Positions 6,681 to 7,451 of a stretch of 7,451 nucleotides of DNA are shown here, in pieces; position 1 is the stretch's first letter; each line of letters opens with the position of its first letter. The notes under the pieces were generated by a model that was not told the DNA's origin, did no database searches, and saw nothing but the letters and a program-made list of their open reading frames with translations. The position numbers and the translations under genes are program-made. This stretch comes from Armatimonadota bacterium (lineage in GTDB: Bacteria; Armatimonadota; Zipacnadia; Zipacnadales; FEN-943): positions 1 through 7,451 of the forward strand of contig JAKORR010000131.1 in assembly GCA_029777735.1 (NCBI GenBank), written 5' to 3'.

Positions 6681-6700
6681 GGCGCGGTAACTATCGCGCC
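6681..6700. promoter_or_regulatory. 20-base palindrome just upstream of the glycosidase-like gene
   Basis: GGCGCG (6681-6686) and CGCGCC (6695-6700) pair perfectly. The inner bases GTA/TAT continue the symmetry with one G-T wobble, leaving a two-base centre. It ends 26 bases before the TTG start. It could be a regulator binding site, or a hairpin in the 5' leader just ahead of the ribosome binding site. I found no convincing promoter hexamers in 6700-6785. Confidence 0.4.
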
Positions 6701-6785
6701 TGGTCGGTACGTCGCCGACAGACATAACTCGTAGGGCCTGCCCTGGCTGCGGCGTGGGCCAGCGACGGTGCAGACGCCGCGAGCC

Positions 6786-7260
6786 TCCTAGAGACCTAAC
6801 AAACCTATTCAGGATCGACAGGCCGGACAGCGCCATGGCCAACAGCTCAGGGGATAGGGAAGCGTTTGCAGGACGCGACGGTCGCCTGGGCGCTAGGTCC
6901 AGTCCATGAAGGCGCGCAGAACGTCCGTCTTGCTGGCGCTGGCAAGTGCCTGCAAGGGACCTTCGGCGCATCATGCCTGGAAATCCAGCAAATCCCGCTT
7001 GCCCTCCTATTCTGAGAACCGTCATATCTTGGGCCCTCATACAAGGAAGCCAGGATGGCTGCATCCGAAGCGACTATGGCAACCACATTGGTCGCAAGGC
7101 CCTAGACACTAGGTCCTTTGTGCAGGTACAGTGAGCCGGTCCACAGGCGTGAGGCGGTGTAAACCAGAATCGCGCCATCGGCCACCAGAACAACGCCTGC
7201 CTTGAAATCGGCGAACTGCACTTTTTGCAGCATGTAGTAGTGCACAGATAGGCGATCTGA
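6786..7260 (-). pseudogene. Decayed two-helix membrane protein gene, Pycsar-effector/DUF5706-like
   Basis: No single frame is open, but fragments in all three minus-strand frames assemble into one plausible protein. Frame A (from about 7260) reads HYYMLQKVQFADFKAGVVLV then ADGAILVYTA, a first membrane helix. It meets TAG at 7102-7104 and continues in the same frame with NVVAIVASDAAILASLYEG and then PRYD, a second helix ending in a Pro-Arg pair. The next fragment is one frame over, with GPLQALASASKTDVLRAFMD and stops at 6971-6973 and 6893-6895. The third frame carries LLAMALSGLSILNRFV. The order 'Asp-x-Lys-Ala helix, second helix ending near Pro-Arg, charged amphipathic region, last hydrophobic stretch' is what I recall for PycTM/DUF5706-type effectors of cyclic-nucleotide defence. 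There are at least three stops and two frame changes, so it should not be functional as read. Family assignment is tentative; no cyclase gene is visible in the window. Confidence 0.4.
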
Positions 7261-7354
7261 AGGCGTTCTGTGGTGGTAGGGGGCTGGTAGGTTGCACCTC
7301 CCCAACAGGTGGATCGGCTCCCATTGGCCTTCCGCGATCACCGCATCTTCTCCA

Positions 7355-7370
7355 TGCGAAAGTTTTCGCA
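7355..7370. repeat. 16-base near-perfect dyad between two minus-strand remnants
   Basis: TGCGAAA (7355-7361) and TTTCGCA (7364-7370) are perfect 7-base arms with a two-base centre. It lies immediately after the TGA at 7372-7374 of the edge frame and upstream of the decayed membrane gene. No T run follows on the minus strand, so it resembles a protein-binding site more than a terminator. On the plus strand the internal GTTTTCGCA gives only a weak T tract. Confidence 0.35.
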
Positions 7371-7371
7371 C

Positions 7372-7451
7372 TCAGGAGGGTGGGCCCTGCTGGTTCCTGT
7401 TTACCCGTACAAAGTTGCCGACCTCCACGTAGTCGACGTCCAAGGGAAGCA
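7372..7451 (-). CDS. Possible C-terminal end of a gene running in from the right edge
   Basis: The frame read from 7449 is open to the right edge and encodes 25 residues, beginning LPLDVDYVEVGNFVRVNRNQ and ending GPPS before TGA at 7372-7374. The alternating hydrophobic/charged pattern looks like genuine beta-strand protein rather than shadow translation of G+C-rich DNA. It is too short to assign to a family, and chance open reading is not excluded. Confidence 0.3.
   Translation of the reverse strand, partial: LPLDVDYVEVGNFVRVNRNQQGPPS

Noticed and set aside
6648..7064. 138-codon minus-strand frame in the region upstream of the large gene
   Set aside because: Mostly Arg/Gly/Pro-rich. Only its LLAMALSGLSILNRFV segment looks protein-like, and that fits better as part of the frameshifted remnant.
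6906..7112. 68-codon plus-strand frame starting MKARRTSVLLALASACKG, resembling a lipoprotein signal
   Set aside because: The signal-like start is followed by basic, Trp/His-rich sequence without structure. No ribosome binding site was seen, and it lies antisense to the decayed membrane gene.
6786..7371. A complete, working cyclic-nucleotide defence system
   Set aside because: Only a disrupted effector-like reading is visible, with several stops and frame changes, and there is no nucleotide cyclase gene in the window.

Overview
This G+C-rich bacterial window reads like a chromosomal segment of an environmental or metagenomic bacterium. The Armatimonadota/Planctomycetota-type lineages fit best. 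That placement rests on a DUF6785-type membrane protein end, a giant secreted GH-A-like glycosidase and a Pro/Gly-rich lipoprotein, and it is an inference rather than a taxonomic proof. I saw no tRNA, rRNA, CRISPR array, transposase or integrase.

Layout. Positions 2-220 (+) are the C-terminal end of a polytopic membrane protein of the DUF6785/DUF6784 type. Positions 370-1347 (+) encode a complete GRHPR/GyaR-like D-2-hydroxyacid dehydrogenase with a strong ribosome binding site. Positions 1348-1597 are a convergent intergenic spacer with three inverted repeats, one of them terminator-like. Positions 1598-2452 (-) encode a predicted lipoprotein: a lipobox, a long Gly/Pro/Ala heptapeptide-repeat linker, a TPR-like helical part and a basic tail. 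It has its own near-consensus sigma-70 promoter, with an inverted repeat in the spacer. Positions 2587-6654 (-) encode one 1355-residue multidomain protein starting at TTG. Its order is an N-terminal jelly-roll-like domain, a glutamine-amidotransferase-like domain, beta-sandwich domains, a (beta/alpha)8 glycosidase-like barrel with Glu769 and Glu926 as candidate catalytic pair, a second amidotransferase/trimerisation-like domain, and two C-terminal beta domains. Positions 6655-7451 hold no intact gene. They contain a probable decayed gene on the minus strand resembling the two-helix membrane effectors of the Pycsar/DUF5706 kind, then a 25-codon open end that may be the C-terminus of another gene.

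How the genes might work together. The large protein and the lipoprotein lie on the same strand and both look exported, so a cell-surface role in glycan handling is possible, but the lipoprotein has its own promoter and need not be co-regulated. The dehydrogenase would reduce glyoxylate or hydroxypyruvate, or a related 2-keto acid, in the cytoplasm. Its link to the other genes is not shown. The most unusual items are the architecture of the 1355-residue protein and the degraded membrane-effector-like locus. I do not see a clear complete new defence or mobile system.
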